A stretch of 64,000 nucleotides of DNA from Mucilaginibacter myungsuensis (GTDB lineage Bacteria; Bacteroidota; Bacteroidia; Sphingobacteriales; Sphingobacteriaceae), in the NCBI RefSeq assembly GCF_015222005.1, contig NZ_JADFFL010000005.1, positions 62,001 through 126,000 of the forward strand. The letters run 5' to 3'. Below are positions 18,865-27,622 of this stretch, piece by piece. The position numbers were made by a program, and so were the translations under genes. Each line of letters begins with the position of its first letter. Within the stretch, counting starts at the first letter, position 1. Under the pieces are notes generated by a model. It was given only the letters and a program-made list of their open reading frames with translations. It was not told the DNA's origin and made no database searches.

Positions 18865-21066
18865 ATGAAAACTGAAAAAAACACCATAGACAGGCGTTCG
18901 TTTTTAAAAAGCACAGCGCTGGCAGGCGGTGGCCTAATGATTGGGTTTAGCTGGTTAACATCGGCCAAAGCGGCAAGCGCAAATGCTGTTGTGGCACCTG
19001 TTGAACTCTCCGGGTATATAAAAATAGGCGCAGACGGTGTAATCACACTAATGGCACCTAACCCTGAGTTCGGGCAAAACGTAAAAACTTCACTACCAAT
19101 GCTCATTGCTGAGGAATTGGATATTGACTGGAAAAAGATAGTGGTTGAACAGGCCCCCCACGACCGTAAATACGGCGGACAGTTCACCGGAGGCAGTAAC
19201 GGCGTCCGGTCTGCCTGGCGCTCGCTGCGTACAGCAGGCGCTACCGCACGGCAAATGCTTATTGAAGCGGCCGCACAAATTTGGGGTGTCCCGGCTACCG
19301 AGATCACTACCGGGGCCGGCGTTGTTTATCATAAGATAAGTGGAAAGTCAGCGCCTTATGGCGACCTTGCCGCGAAGGCTGCTACACTACCCACACCTAC
19401 AGGCTTGACCTTAAAGGGTGTAAAGGATTTTAAAGTTATAGGTACTTCGACAAAGAATGTGGACGGCGTAAAAATTGCGACCGGTAAACCGCTATTTACA
19501 ATTGATATTAAACACGAAGGGATGCTGATCGCTATGATCACCCACGCGCCAGGTTTTGGGCTTAAGCTAAAGTCGCTGGACGATATGGCAGCCAGGAAAA
19601 TGCCCGGTATTAAAGATATATTTACCATTGATACCTACGCCGAGGGCACAAGGGTGGGAGGGTTTAATGCAACTACTTTCAATAATTTAGTGGTAGTTGT
19701 AGGCAACAGCACCTGGGAGGTTATGAACGCTAAAAAGGCCCTAAAAACCGAGTGGGAACCAATGCCGGGAGCGGTATTGGAAAGCACTGTTACGCAACGC
19801 CAAAAAATGGAAGAGATGTCTAAGCAACAGGTAAATGCCGCCCGTAAGGACGGCGACCCTGAGGCAGCTTTTAAAAGCGCGGCTAAAGTGATAGAGCGTA
19901 CCTACACGGCACCATTCCTGGCGCACAACCCGATGGAACCGATCAATTTTTTTGCTAACGTGACTGCTGATAAAGCCGAACTGGCCGGGCCTCTACAAGC
20001 ACCGGGTATGATCGAGTCGGCCATTTCCGCACGGATAGGCATCCCGGCAGATAAGATCGATATTCAGTTAACTCGTATGGGCGGCGGATTTGGTAGAAGA
20101 GCCTATTCGCACTACGCTGTTGAGGCAGCTGTTATATCGCAAAAAATGAAAGCTCCTATAAAACTGGTTTACACCCGTGAAGACGATATGACCGGAGGTG
20201 TTTACCGTCCGCATTATACTGCAACTTATCGCGCGGCACTGGATGCTAATAACAACCTGATAGGTTTCCACGTTCGTGGTGGCGGTGTGCCTGAAAGCGC
20301 TGTGGCTGCTAACCGCTTTCCAGCGGGCGCTGTGGATAATTATTTGGCCGAGAGCTGGACGATTCGCTCTAATGTTACAGTAGGCGCATTCCGTGCGCCG
20401 GGTTCAAATTTTATAGGCGGTGCCGAACAGTCTTTTTTAGATGAAGTAGCTGAAGCAGCCGGTAAGGACCCGATAGAGTTTCGTTTAGAATTACTGGAAC
20501 GCGCCAGGACGAAACCTGTAGGGCAACGAAACGACTATGATGCGGAACGTTACGCGGGAGTTTTAAAACTGGTGAAAGAAAAATCTAACTGGGGCCAGTC
20601 TAAACCGGGCATAAGCCGTGGTGTGGCAGCTTATTTTTGCCATAACTCCTACGTGGCCCAGGTGGTTGATCTGGTGATGGTGAAAAACGAGCCTGTGATA
20701 CAGAAGGTTTATAACGCTGTAGATTGCGGTGTCGTAGTAAATCCAATAGCTGCGGCCAACCTTTGCGAAGGCGGTTGTGTGGATGCTATTGGTAACGCTT
20801 TATTCGGCGAAATGACGATCAAAGATGGTCGGCCGGAGAAAAGTAATTTTGATAAGTATAGAATGATACGCCACAAAGAGGCACCGAAGGCCATCGAGGT
20901 ACATTTTGTAAAAAGCGAGAAAGATCCAACCGGGCTGGGCGAACCGCTGTTTCCGCCAATGTTCGGCGCATTGGCTAATGCATTATATAAAGGAACTAAA
21001 AAAAGATTTTATCAGCAACCCTTTAACATTAAAGAGCGATTAGCCGAGGGAAAACCGGCTGTGTAG
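18865..21066 (+). CDS. Molybdopterin-binding large subunit of aldehyde/isoquinoline oxidoreductase
   Basis: 733 residues. It starts with a twin-arginine signal (TIDRRSFLKSTALAGGGLMI), so the folded complex with the small subunit is exported. Visible xanthine-oxidase-family features are TRMGGGFGRRAYSHYAVEAA (cofactor-binding glycines), a VGAFRAPGSNFIGGAEQSFL region, and the C-terminal GLGEPLFPPMFGALANALYK with the active-site Glu. Length and lack of a FAD domain fit the IorB type. Substrate is probably an aldehyde or N-heterocycle. Last gene of the redox cluster; 656 bases without a gene follow. Confidence 0.92.
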   Translation: MKTEKNTIDRRSFLKSTALAGGGLMIGFSWLTSAKAASANAVVAPVELSGYIKIGADGVITLMAPNPEFGQNVKTSLPMLIAEELDIDWKKIVVEQAPHDRKYGGQFTGGSNGVRSAWRSLRTAGATARQMLIEAAAQIWGVPATEITTGAGVVYHKISGKSAPYGDLAAKAATLPTPTGLTLKGVKDFKVIGTSTKNVDGVKIATGKPLFTIDIKHEGMLIAMITHAPGFGLKLKSLDDMAARKMPGIKDIFTIDTYAEGTRVGGFNATTFNNLVVVVGNSTWEVMNAKKALKTEWEPMPGAVLESTVTQRQKMEEMSKQQVNAARKDGDPEAAFKSAAKVIERTYTAPFLAHNPMEPINFFANVTADKAELAGPLQAPGMIESAISARIGIPADKIDIQLTRMGGGFGRRAYSHYAVEAAVISQKMKAPIKLVYTREDDMTGGVYRPHYTATYRAALDANNNLIGFHVRGGGVPESAVAANRFPAGAVDNYLAESWTIRSNVTVGAFRAPGSNFIGGAEQSFLDEVAEAAGKDPIEFRLELLERARTKPVGQRNDYDAERYAGVLKLVKEKSNWGQSKPGISRGVAAYFCHNSYVAQVVDLVMVKNEPVIQKVYNAVDCGVVVNPIAAANLCEGGCVDAIGNALFGEMTIKDGRPEKSNFDKYRMIRHKEAPKAIEVHFVKSEKDPTGLGEPLFPPMFGALANALYKGTKKRFYQQPFNIKERLAEGKPAV

Positions 21067-21186
21067 AATATTAATGCGCAGTGTTGTTTAAAATTGCAAT
21101 TGAAAGGTTAATTATTGGAAAGTCGTGTTTCAAAGCAAGATAACCTACTTGACCACTTTGATTATAAAACAATATAGCCGTTAAAA

Positions 21187-21265
21187 AGCCCTCTCTCTCG
21201 TAACCGCCTCTTGATGAGATAGAGGGAAGTAGGATCGAACTGCCGACCTACGGTTACGAATTCTA
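21187..21265 (-). other. Degenerate hairpin plus tRNA 3'-fragment (att-like scar 1)
   Basis: A hairpin (CCCTCT near 21190 with AGAGGG near 21222) is followed by a minus-strand tRNA-like 3' half: TTCGTAACC (loop with a possible CGT anticodon), GTAGGTC, then AGTTCGATCCTACTT resembling a T loop and acceptor end. Pairing in the T stem is imperfect. I read this as a remnant attachment site of an integrated element. The rest of 21067-21186 shows nothing I can assign. Confidence 0.45.
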
Positions 21266-21351
21266 TTTTAGCTAAATCTGGCTATAAAAGCACAGTATTT
21301 CCTACGATTGTGTTTTCATACCTATTTCGTACCAAAATTTTTATAAAACAA

Positions 21352-21440
21352 AAAGGCAGTTACAATTTACTTGTAACTGCCTGAAAATCAGCTGATTTTC
21401 TGTGCGCCCACCTGGGCTCGAACCTATTTCTAAAATGTGC
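21352..21440 (-). other. Hairpin plus tRNA 3'-fragment (att-like scar 2)
   Basis: GGCAGTTACAA pairs with TTGTAACTGCC (about 21355-21382), beside an A-run, then the minus strand reads GGTTCGAGCCCAGG and TGGGCGCACA, a T loop, 3' T stem and acceptor strand of a tRNA whose 5' T stem is already mutated. Upstream lies ACCTATTTCGTACCAAAA, like the scar at 8755. It probably marks the left end of the metal-resistance/ICE segment. No gene or clear motif was found from 21441 to 21722 except the copA promoter region. Confidence 0.5.
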
Positions 21441-21722
21441 TTATTATCAGCTATTTACAAAGAAAGTCAATCTTCAGGTGCTTAGTTAGGTGCCCACTTT
21501 ATTGACTATTCAAATTTACAAAAAGGGAGATGTAATCAGCGCTCTTTTTCATTTAAGTTGAAAATTTTATACGGATTGTGTGATTCAACGATGAGTAACC
21601 TAGCATCAACACAGCCCGATTGATGATGGTGTTAAATCGAAATATTATAACTTTTCCACAAAATCCTGTAAAAATGATCACTCCACACTACACGATATTT
21701 GTAACGTAAAATAAGAAGTTTT

Positions 21723-23966
21723 ATGAAGACGTCAGCGAATATAGAGACTCTTTCTTTTCCCGTTCTGGGCATGACTTGCGCAGCCTGCGCAGGAAGTGTC
21801 GAAAGTATGATCGGTGCTCAGCCAGGCGTAGACAAAGCCGAAGTTAATTATGCTACGCAATCTGTTAAAGTCGTCTACCACCCTGATCAGGTACAGCCGC
21901 CTACATTACAACAAGCGGTTCAGTCCATTGGTTACGACCTAATACTTGATACAACGACAGGTAAAGAAAAACAGGAGGAAGTGCAACGCACTAATTATAC
22001 GGCTTTGAAAAAGCGTATGATTGCAGCCGCAATTTTAACGATACCGGTTGTAATTATCGGCATGTTCTTTATGAACATTCCTTTCGCGAATTACTATATG
22101 CTGTGTTTAAGCACCCCGGTTGTCTTTTGGTTCGGTAAAAACTTTTTCATAAATGCGTTCAAACAGGCTCGTCATGGCCGTGCGAACATGGATACACTGG
22201 TTGCCTTAAGCACAGGCATTGCTTTTTTATTTAGCCTATTCAATACCTTCTATCCTGAGTTTTGGCATCGCAGAGGCCTACACCCACATGTTTACTTCGA
22301 AGCCGCCGCAGTAGTGATCGTCTTTATCATGCTCGGTAAACTTTTGGAAGAGCGTGCCAAATCGAACACCTCTTCGGCCATCAAAAAGTTAGTTGGCTTA
22401 CAGCCCAAGAGCGTAATGATGATAACTGACAGCGGTGAAAAAGAAATTCCCGTATCCGATGTACAAATCGGTGACCGGCTGCTTGTACGCTCCGGTGAAA
22501 AGATACCTGTAGACGGTGAAATCTATGATGGCAGTTCTTTTGTCGATGAAAGCATGATCACCGGCGAGCCTGTCGCCGCTTCTAAAAGTAAAGGAGATAA
22601 AGTATTCGCAGGAACGATCAATCAAAAAGGCAGTTTCAGATTTACCGCTGAGAAAGTAGGTGGAGAAACAATGCTCGGCCAAATCATTAAAATGGTACAG
22701 GATGCCCAAGGCTCTAAGGCGCCCGTTCAGAAACTGGTCGACAAAATAGCCGGGATATTTGTGCCGGTGGTGATAGGCATTGCATTATTTACGTTGGCCA
22801 CCTGGGTTATGGTTGGTTCGGAGAACGCCTTTACCCAGGGCCTGCTGGCCATGGTAACGGTGCTGGTTATCGCCTGCCCATGCGCGCTTGGCTTAGCAAC
22901 GCCTACCGCAATCATGGTCGGAATCGGCAAAGGGGCAGAAAGCGGTATACTGATCAAAGATGCAGAAGCCCTGGAATTGGGGTACAAAGTGAATGCTGTG
23001 GTGTTGGATAAGACAGGTACGCTAACCCAAGGCAAACCCGAAGTAACTGATTTGATCTGGCAAGAAGGGCTAAAAATCGATAAGAAAACCTTATCAGGCA
23101 TCTTGCTTGCTTTGGAACAGCAATCGGAACACCCCCTTGCAGCCGCTATTACTGCCCACTTGAAAGCTAATGACGTTCAGCCGATTCGCGTTGAACAATT
23201 TGAAAGCCTGACCGGCAAAGGTGTTTACGGCAGGTCTAATGGACAAACCTATTGGGCGGGCAGCTATAAAATTTTGAAGGAGGAACAGATCAGCATTAGC
23301 AAAGAACTGCAAATCAAAGTAGCGGCCTTACAGGAACAGGCCAAAACGGTAATTTATTTCGCTGAACAATCCGGAGTGCTGGCCATTGCCGCTATTGCCG
23401 ACCAGATCAAAGAAAGTTCGGCTAAGGCAGTACAGGAGTTGAAAAGCCGTGGAATTGCGGTTTATATGCTGACCGGAGATACAGCCCAAACAGCCGCTGC
23501 GGTTGCCGCACAGGCCGGAATTACAGATTATCAGGCAGATGTATTACCTGCTGATAAAGCCGAGTTCGTTAAACTGTTACAATCCCAGGGAAAGGTTGTA
23601 GCCATGGTGGGCGACGGCATAAATGACAGTCACGCACTGGCGCAGGCAGATGTTTCTATTGCTATGGGAAAAGGCTCTGACATAGCTATCGACGTAGCCA
23701 AGATTACATTGGTATCGTCAGATCTGATGCAGATACCCAAAGCTTTGCGCTTATCAAAACTGACCGTTCGAACCATTCGTCAAAACCTATTTTGGGCATT
23801 TATCTATAATCTGATCGGTATTCCGATTGCGGCAGGGATATTATACCCGTTCAACGGTTTTTTATTGAACCCGATGATCGCCGGTGCCGCGATGGCCTTA
23901 AGCTCTGTTTCGGTTGTCAGCAACAGCCTTCGTTTAAAATTTTCTCAACTAACACTTAATAATTAA
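21723..23966 (+). CDS. copA: Cu(I)-exporting P1B-type ATPase CopA
   Basis: 747 residues. One N-terminal HMA domain with the metal site GMTCAACAGSVE (about residues 17-28), then eight expected membrane segments with the copper-selective CPC at residues 385-387 (VIACPCALGLATPTA), actuator TGEPVA, phosphorylation motif DKTGTLT with Asp429, the HP motif EHPLA, and hinge GDGINDSHALAQADV. The membrane Asn/Tyr and Met/Ser region (SSVSVVSNSLRLKF) fits Cu(I) transport. It pumps copper from cytoplasm to periplasm at the cost of ATP. The copper chaperone starts four bases after the stop. An imperfect -7 box (GATATTTG) precedes the start. Confidence 0.96.
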   Translation: MKTSANIETLSFPVLGMTCAACAGSVESMIGAQPGVDKAEVNYATQSVKVVYHPDQVQPPTLQQAVQSIGYDLILDTTTGKEKQEEVQRTNYTALKKRMIAAAILTIPVVIIGMFFMNIPFANYYMLCLSTPVVFWFGKNFFINAFKQARHGRANMDTLVALSTGIAFLFSLFNTFYPEFWHRRGLHPHVYFEAAAVVIVFIMLGKLLEERAKSNTSSAIKKLVGLQPKSVMMITDSGEKEIPVSDVQIGDRLLVRSGEKIPVDGEIYDGSSFVDESMITGEPVAASKSKGDKVFAGTINQKGSFRFTAEKVGGETMLGQIIKMVQDAQGSKAPVQKLVDKIAGIFVPVVIGIALFTLATWVMVGSENAFTQGLLAMVTVLVIACPCALGLATPTAIMVGIGKGAESGILIKDAEALELGYKVNAVVLDKTGTLTQGKPEVTDLIWQEGLKIDKKTLSGILLALEQQSEHPLAAAITAHLKANDVQPIRVEQFESLTGKGVYGRSNGQTYWAGSYKILKEEQISISKELQIKVAALQEQAKTVIYFAEQSGVLAIAAIADQIKESSAKAVQELKSRGIAVYMLTGDTAQTAAAVAAQAGITDYQADVLPADKAEFVKLLQSQGKVVAMVGDGINDSHALAQADVSIAMGKGSDIAIDVAKITLVSSDLMQIPKALRLSKLTVRTIRQNLFWAFIYNLIGIPIAAGILYPFNGFLLNPMIAGAAMALSSVSVVSNSLRLKFSQLTLNN

Positions 23967-23969
23967 AAA

Positions 23970-24185
23970 ATGGAAACCTTGAAATTTAAAACCAATATCA
24001 AATGCGGCGGCTGCATAGCTGCGGTCACCCCATCACTCAACGGCCTGGCTGGTATCGAAAAATGGGAGGTTGATACCGCAAACCCGGAAAAAATTCTTAC
24101 CGTTCAGGCGCAAAGCGAAGTAACTCCTGAACAGATCGTAGGCACTTTGAAGGAAAAAGGATATATAGCAGAAAAGATATCGTAA
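23970..24185 (+). CDS. copZ: CopZ-like copper chaperone (HMA domain)
   Basis: 71 residues, a single HMA domain. METLKFKTNIKCGGCIAAVT carries the CxxC metal site (residues 12-15). It should carry Cu(I) in the cytoplasm and hand it to the HMA domain of the adjacent CopA. Directly downstream of copA with a three-base gap. Two hairpins follow its stop. Confidence 0.93.
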   Translation: METLKFKTNIKCGGCIAAVTPSLNGLAGIEKWEVDTANPEKILTVQAQSEVTPEQIVGTLKEKGYIAEKIS

Positions 24186-24190
24186 ATTAG

Positions 24191-24242
24191 CCTTGCCGGA
24201 ACCGGCAAGGTATACCCTTATTGCTTTATGGAGCAGTAAGGG
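24191..24242 (+). terminator. Double hairpin after copZ
   Basis: CCTTGCCGG and CCGGCAAGG (24191-24210) form one hairpin; CCCTTATTGCT (24215-24225) and AGCAGTAAGGG (24232-24242) form a second with a G-T pair. There is no clear T-run, so they may attenuate or stabilise the copA-copZ message rather than stop it fully. Confidence 0.5.
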
Positions 24243-24294
24243 ATTAAGCCTTAAAGGAATCGAACAATAAGCCAATTTCAGTGTTTAAAAACAA

Positions 24295-24744
24295 ATGAGA
24301 AAGATAGGTGCAATAAGCATGGCTGCATTTTACCTGTTGTTAACAACAGGTGCTTTTGCGTGCCTTCTACATTGTACGGAAATGTATCTTTTTCAACCGA
24401 AGGTTGCCATGGAATCTCACCATGATGAGGCCAGGGAAAAGCACAACGATAATAGTGAACATTCCAAAGGTGGCAAAGAAGCCAAAGACGATGATTGCGG
24501 CCCCGGTAAGGACTGCAATTGTTGTGCAAAAGACCACGGGCTATACCTGGTCAAAGAAAACCTGAAGGATAACTTCCGGCTTCAGCTTACAACGCTTACT
24601 TTGAGTGTCGTACCAACGCCTTATGTTTCTTTGCCCGAAAGGCTACTTAGTGCACGAGAACTCCATAGCTGGCCCCATACGACTGGACCTCCACAGCTTA
24701 ACCGTCCGCCATTATATTTATTTAACCGAACTCTTCTTATTTGA
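24295..24744 (+). CDS. Exported Cys/His-cluster protein of unknown function
   Basis: 149 residues. An N-terminal hydrophobic segment (MRKIGAISMAAFYLLLTTGA) acts as signal or anchor. Behind it lie a His/Lys/Glu-rich stretch (SHHDEAREKHND) and a tight cysteine cluster (DDDCGPGKDCNCCAKDH, about residues 66-82). I do not recognise the family. Position inside the copper operon and the clustered Cys/His suggest metal binding at the cell surface or periplasm. A similar small exported protein with a CTPFCTCACC cluster sits upstream of the RND pump at 40103. Confidence 0.7.
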   Translation: MRKIGAISMAAFYLLLTTGAFACLLHCTEMYLFQPKVAMESHHDEAREKHNDNSEHSKGGKEAKDDDCGPGKDCNCCAKDHGLYLVKENLKDNFRLQLTTLTLSVVPTPYVSLPERLLSARELHSWPHTTGPPQLNRPPLYLFNRTLLI

Positions 24745-24816
24745 TTCAAGCTTTGCCGCTCTTCTTTTTTGCGGCCAGACATTCCCATGGTCTATTTATA
24801 AGCTTGAATTGAAAAA

Positions 24817-25380
24817 ATGATATTACATATTAAAAATATGGTATGCGACCGTTGCATTATGGTCGTAAGCCAACTCCTGGAAAACCAGCGCCTGTCGGTT
24901 TCTGCTATCGACCTGGGCACGGCAGAGGTTCAGCCCGAACCGACGGATGAACAATTGCAACAGTTATCAGCTGCACTGAAAACCCTCGGGTTTGAACTGA
25001 TCGACAAAGAGAAGAACAAACTTACGGAGCGTATCAAAAATGTGGTGGTAGAGCTGGTTCATCATAGTGACCTCAGTGAATTGCACCAAAACCTTATGAC
25101 GGTGATTGCTGAACGGCTCCATAAGGATTATGCTTATCTCAGCCGCCTTTTTTCTGAGGTGGAGGATATCACCATTGAGAAATTCGTCATCCAGCAAAAG
25201 ATCGAAAAGGTTAAAGAGCTCTTACAATACGGGGAGTTAAACCTAAATGAGATCGCCTGGAAGATGGGCTATAGCAGCAGCGCTCATTTATCCAATCAAT
25301 TCAAAGCACTTACCGGCATTTCACCACGGGAGTTTAAAGCACTTGATGCCAACGGTAGGAAACCTCTTGACAAGATTTAA
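24817..25380 (+). CDS. HMA-AraC fusion regulator, probably copper-responsive
   Basis: 187 residues. The first 65 residues are an HMA-like domain retaining CxxC (MILHIKNMVCDRCIMVVSQL; Cys at 10 and 13) with a trailing LKTLGFELIDKEKNKL. Residues about 80-185 are an AraC helix-turn-helix pair, with ADERLHKD-type first motif (IAERLHKDYAYLSRLFSEVE) and a canonical second one (LNEIAWKMGYSSSAHLSNQF, GISPREFKAL). The logical reading is that Cu(I) binding by the HMA part changes DNA binding. No other copper regulator (CueR, CsoR, CusRS) is visible in the block, so this is the best candidate controller. Confidence 0.85.
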   Translation: MILHIKNMVCDRCIMVVSQLLENQRLSVSAIDLGTAEVQPEPTDEQLQQLSAALKTLGFELIDKEKNKLTERIKNVVVELVHHSDLSELHQNLMTVIAERLHKDYAYLSRLFSEVEDITIEKFVIQQKIEKVKELLQYGELNLNEIAWKMGYSSSAHLSNQFKALTGISPREFKALDANGRKPLDKI

Positions 25381-25397
25381 TTCTCATTACTTAATAA

Positions 25398-26087
25398 ATG
25401 TACATTATGAAAAACAGGTTCATTCTGTCATTAGTTGCCGTAGCGGCAATTTTTGCAAGCTGTCAAAACCAGCAAAAAAATAATCAGACGGGCGATTCAA
25501 CCATGAACGCTGACACTCCGGCACACACAATGACCCCTGCCGCGGGTGAGGCAGATTCGGCGATGAAGACTTCGATGAGTAAGATGATGGAAAATATGCA
25601 TCAGTTAAAGAAATCGGGTAACGCAGATCATGATCTTGCAGTCGCCATGCGGGAACATCATAAGGGGGCAGTTGATATGGCATCTGTCGAACTGGAAAAG
25701 GGATCAGATAGCGAACTCAAGAAGATGGCGCAAAAGATCAAGGATATGCAGGGAAAAGAAGTTGACGACCTGGATAAACTGATCAGTAAATACAAGGATG
25801 CACAAAAGAACTATGACCCGGAAAATACGGATCAGGGCCTGGGTAAAGCAATGTCCGATAACATGATGAGCATGATGCAGATGCCGCAAGAAAAAGCGGC
25901 AGGTGTAGACCATGAATTTGCCATGATGATGGCCAAGCACCATGCAGACGGCATTAAAATGGGTCAAGCGATCTTACAATACGCAAAAGATCCGATGTTT
26001 AAGTCCATGACCGAAAAAATGATTGCCGACCAGCAAAATGAAATAACTGAGTTTCAAAAATGGATGGCTGCAAACAGTAACCAATAA
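25398..26087 (+). CDS. DUF305 (CopM-like) lipoprotein
   Basis: 229 residues from 25398; a second ATG at 25407 is equally possible. Lipobox IFASC predicts an outer-facing lipoprotein. Two DUF305 halves are visible: HDLAVAMREHHKGAVDMASV (about residues 75-94) and DHEFAMMMAKHHADGIKMGQ (about 170-190), each with the HH-x-M pattern thought to bind copper or silver. Many Met and His residues fit a periplasmic metal trap. Part of the copper operon. Confidence 0.9.
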   Translation: MYIMKNRFILSLVAVAAIFASCQNQQKNNQTGDSTMNADTPAHTMTPAAGEADSAMKTSMSKMMENMHQLKKSGNADHDLAVAMREHHKGAVDMASVELEKGSDSELKKMAQKIKDMQGKEVDDLDKLISKYKDAQKNYDPENTDQGLGKAMSDNMMSMMQMPQEKAAGVDHEFAMMMAKHHADGIKMGQAILQYAKDPMFKSMTEKMIADQQNEITEFQKWMAANSNQ

Positions 26088-26115
26088 TCAGTTTACCCTT
26101 TAATTAAGTCGAATT

Positions 26116-26460
26116 ATGTCACACGCAAAATTTCAGGACTGTATTCAGGCATGTGTAGCCTGTGCGGTCGCTTGTAGCCATTGCGCTACCGAGTGTTTAA
26201 AAGAAGAAGACGTAAAGATGCTTGCCAAATGCATCCAGCTTGACCTGGAATGCGCGGCGATCTGCCGTTCAGCAGCAGAGCTCATGAGTCTGGGTAGCGG
26301 TCTTAGCCAGGAACTTTGCCGCCTCTGCACCCGTATTTGTAACGAGTGCGCACAGGAGTGCGAGAAACACGCAGCAATGGGTATGGAACATTGCAAGGAA
26401 TGCGCGGAAATGTGCCGTAAGTGCGCGGCCGCCTGCGAGCAGATGGCAACAGCCGCATAA
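26116..26460 (+). CDS. Four-helix-bundle copper storage protein (Csp/DUF326)
   Basis: 114 residues with 19 cysteines spaced along predicted helices (CIQACVACAVACSHCATEC; CRLCTRICNECAQECEKH; CKECAEMCRKCAAACEQM). This matches the Csp family, whose tetramers store many Cu(I) ions in the core of the bundle. There is no signal peptide, so it should be cytosolic (Csp3-like) and hold copper that CopA has not yet exported. Confidence 0.92.
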   Translation: MSHAKFQDCIQACVACAVACSHCATECLKEEDVKMLAKCIQLDLECAAICRSAAELMSLGSGLSQELCRLCTRICNECAQECEKHAAMGMEHCKECAEMCRKCAAACEQMATAA

Positions 26461-26496
26461 AAAGAAATAACAATTAACAGTAAAAATCCAATAAAA

Positions 26497-26976
26497 ATGA
26501 AAAAGCTAATTTTAATCCTTACGCTGATCAGCAGCGCCATAACTCAAAACAGTTTCGCACAGCAAGACCATGCGGCACATCAAGCGCAGTCCACATCGCT
26601 GTTGCCGTTATATTACAGCGTGAAAGACGCCTTGGTAAGCGGCGATGCAGCCTTGGCAGCTTCTAAGTCCGGCGAACTGGCAAAAGCGATCAAAGATACA
26701 GATGTCAAGGTAATCACCAATCGTGATGCCTTACTGGAGCATGCAGGGAAAATTGCAGAAAGCAAAGACCTAAAAAGCCAAAGGATGCATTTTGCAGGGT
26801 TGTCAACCGATATGATCACACTGGCTAAAACTGCCAAGCTCTCTGCGGAGCCGATCTATCAACAATATTGCCCGATGAAAAAAAGCAATTGGTTGAGCAG
26901 TGAGAAAGCTATTAAGAATCCTTACTACGGCAGTTCCATGCTTACCTGCGGACAGGTGGTTGAAACTATTAAATAA
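26497..26976 (+). CDS. Exported DUF3347 protein, copy 1
   Basis: 159 residues with Sec signal (MKKLILILTLISSAITQNSF, AFAQ-type end). The body is a DUF3347 helical domain: LLPLYYSVKDALVSGDAALA, FAGLSTDMITLAKTAKLSAE, and the conserved end QYCPMKKSNWLSSEKAIKNP plus MLTCGQVVETI. The Cys-Pro-Met and terminal Cys are probable copper ligands. DUF3347 is also found at the end of CusB-type adaptors, which supports a periplasmic copper-handing role. Its copy at 27045 follows after a perfect long palindrome. Confidence 0.9.
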   Translation: MKKLILILTLISSAITQNSFAQQDHAAHQAQSTSLLPLYYSVKDALVSGDAALAASKSGELAKAIKDTDVKVITNRDALLEHAGKIAESKDLKSQRMHFAGLSTDMITLAKTAKLSAEPIYQQYCPMKKSNWLSSEKAIKNPYYGSSMLTCGQVVETIK

Positions 26977-26981
26977 CGAAC

Positions 26982-27026
26982 AAGTATCTAATGGCCTAAG
27001 CCTCTGGCTTAGGCCATTAGATACTT
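26982..27026. repeat. 21-bp perfect inverted repeat between the two DUF3347 genes
   Basis: The left arm (26982-27002, starting AAGTATCTAATGG) and right arm (27006-27026, ending CCATTAGATACTT) are exact reverse complements around a TCT loop. The stem begins six bases after the stop of copy 1 and there is no T-run behind it. It could be a terminator of unusual kind, an mRNA stabiliser, or a cruciform-forming site. Confidence 0.85.
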
Positions 27027-27044
27027 CACTACACACAAAATAAC

Positions 27045-27620
27045 ATGAAAATATTCCTTTTAGGTTTGGCGATGTCCGGCCTCTTATTTACCGCATGCAA
27101 TAACAATCAAAAGGCAACTGCGACAACCGGTGCTGACACCAGCAGCAGGCAAGCAGCAACTGCGCCTGAACCAAAAGATTCGGGGAAACCGCTTGAAAAA
27201 GTTTTAAACGGGTATCTGCAATTGAAAAATGCTCTGTCTAAAGACGATGATAAAGATGCAGCGGAAGCTGGTAAAGGCTTGGTTGAGGCTATGGCTTCTT
27301 TAGATAGTAAATCACTTTCTGGTGAACAGGCCAAAGTATTTCAGGATGTTGCTGATGATATTAAAGAACATGCGGAACATATCGGGGCTAATGCCGGAAA
27401 CATCAAGCATCAGCGGGAGCATTTCGAAACCCTTAGCCAGGATATGTATGATCTGGTGAAAGCAGGCAACCCTACCGGTGACAAGCTTTATTATGACCAT
27501 TGCCCGATGTACAACAAGGGAAAAGGTGCTAATTGGGTGAGTGAGAAAAAGGAGATTGAAAACCCTTATATGGGGAAGGAAATGTTGGGTTGCGGTACCG
27601 TCAAAGAAGAAATGAATTAA
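27045..27620 (+). CDS. DUF3347 lipoprotein, copy 2
   Basis: 191 residues. Lipobox LFTAC followed by a low-complexity Ala/Thr linker, then a DUF3347 domain (VLNGYLQLKNALSKDDDKDA; ALEAMASL-type helix; HFETLSQDMYDLVKAGNPTG) ending YYDHCPMYNKGKGANWVSEK and MGKEMLGCGTVKEE. The CPM and terminal Cys match copy 1, while the lipid anchor is new. The two copies may serve the free and membrane-bound sides of one copper relay. Confidence 0.9.
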   Translation: MKIFLLGLAMSGLLFTACNNNQKATATTGADTSSRQAATAPEPKDSGKPLEKVLNGYLQLKNALSKDDDKDAAEAGKGLVEAMASLDSKSLSGEQAKVFQDVADDIKEHAEHIGANAGNIKHQREHFETLSQDMYDLVKAGNPTGDKLYYDHCPMYNKGKGANWVSEKKEIENPYMGKEMLGCGTVKEEMN

Positions 27621-27622
27621 GC

